A stretch of DNA of 6,590 bases from an uncultured Lachnospiraceae bacterium (GTDB taxonomy: Bacteria > Bacillota > Clostridia > Lachnospirales > Lachnospiraceae), in contig CAJTZB010000139.1 in the NCBI GenBank assembly GCA_910583815.1, forward strand, positions 1-6,590, read 5' to 3'. How positions within the stretch are numbered: the stretch's first letter is position 1; every line of letters begins with the position of its first letter. Of this stretch, positions 6,411 through 6,590 are shown one piece after another. A program made the translations under genes and the position numbers. Under the pieces are notes generated by a model. It worked only from the letters and a program-made list of their open reading frames with translations. It had not been told where the DNA came from and searched no databases.

Positions 6411-6422
6411 GAACTTCTGTTC
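6411..6422. promoter_or_regulatory. LexA-type SOS operator at recA
   Basis: GAACTTCTGTTC is a perfect GAAC-N4-GTTC inverted repeat, the core of the Gram-positive LexA (Cheo-type) box, with the flanking C at 6410 also matching. It begins just downstream of the -10 box and covers the expected transcription start, so LexA bound here would block recA-recX transcription. A second, imperfect copy, GATC-GTAT-GTTC, lies at 6397-6408. lexA itself is not in the window. Confidence 0.8.
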
Positions 6423-6424
6423 TT

Positions 6425-6453
6425 ATCATACTTCTGTTTTTTCTTTTTGTCAA
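6425..6453 (-). promoter_or_regulatory. recA: recA promoter (sigma-A type)
   Basis: Minus-strand TTGACA (6448-6453, perfect) and TATGAT (6425-6430, one mismatch) are separated by 17 bases. The expected start site is near 6418, giving a leader of about 40 bases to the recA ATG. The start site lies inside the LexA-type operator. Confidence 0.9.
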
Positions 6454-6517
6454 GGGATATTCTAAATAAAATCGAACAAATTTTTGTTTTAGTTCTTTTT
6501 TGCGATTTGAGAACCTC

Positions 6518-6590
6518 TTAAAGTGTAACAGACCTTGCCAGATCAGACAAGCGTTTTTTTAGAAAATCTGCTCTTTTTGATAGTGCAATG
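6518..6590 (-). CDS. C-terminal end of an unidentified gene upstream of recA (partial)
   Basis: One minus-strand frame is open from the right edge to a TAA at 6518-6520 and encodes 23 residues, including LSKRADFLKKRLSDLARSV. The basic, helix-like composition suggests a genuine protein tail, and it ends 64 bases before the recA -35 box, a natural spacing. The other minus-strand frames stop within about 15 codons of the edge. It is too short to name. No strong terminator follows, only weak AT-rich pairing, so some read-through into recA is possible. Confidence 0.45.
   Translation of the reverse strand, partial: IALSKRADFLKKRLSDLARSVTL

Noticed and set aside
6379..6453. N-terminal extension of RecA to an upstream ATG
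   Set aside because: The extension would cover the -10 box, operator and ribosome binding site, and the residues do not match RecA N-termini.
6454..6517. AT-rich stretch upstream of the recA -35 box as a terminator for the preceding gene
   Set aside because: Only a weak AT pairing (AACAAA/TTTGTT with a 2-base loop) is seen, with no GC-rich stem.
1..6590. CRISPR arrays, tRNA or rRNA genes, insertion sequence transposases, phage genes
   Set aside because: No regularly spaced repeats, tRNA-like folds, rRNA signatures or transposase or phage motifs were seen on either strand.

Overview
The window is a block of minus-strand genes from a low-to-moderate GC Gram-positive bacterium. Strong GGAGG ribosome binding sites, a promoter with sigma-A consensus spacing, a Gram-positive GAAC-N4-GTTC SOS operator, the recA-recX pair and a multi-subunit sodium-pumping decarboxylase cluster all point to a Clostridia gut-type organism, most likely Lachnospiraceae. 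The genus is not resolved.

In transcription order (right to left), the window opens with the last 23 codons of an unidentified gene (6518-6590). Next is an SOS-type promoter and operator (6411-6453), then recA (5296-6378) and recX (4726-5292). recX starts 3 bases after the recA stop codon. A strong hairpin terminator (4615-4662) closes the recA-recX unit. Two good promoter candidates, each with a 17-bp spacer, lie between it and the next gene.

The rest (1-4532) is one operon. It encodes an acyl-CoA-type carboxyltransferase, a small OadG-family membrane subunit, a free-standing biotin carrier, the OadB membrane decarboxylase subunit and an OadA-type carboxyltransferase that runs off the left edge. 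Each complete gene has a clear ribosome binding site, and gaps are 14 to 42 bases except for one of 123 bases. The biotin carrier should shuttle CO2 from a carboxyltransferase to OadB, which couples decarboxylation to sodium export. OadG tethers the complex to the membrane.

The most interesting points are four. First, the operon carries both kinds of carboxyltransferase, so it has the parts of a Propionibacterium-type transcarboxylase (12S, 5S and 1.3S) plus a sodium pump. Second, the acyl-CoA-type carboxyltransferase has several altered active-site motifs. Third, an 81-bp foldable element with inverted ends lies between the OadG and biotin genes and supplies the last three codons and stop of OadG. 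Fourth, the recA operator region appears to hold two overlapping or adjacent LexA-like sites. Nothing here amounts to a proven new system; the hybrid carboxyltransferase operon is the best candidate for unusual biochemistry.
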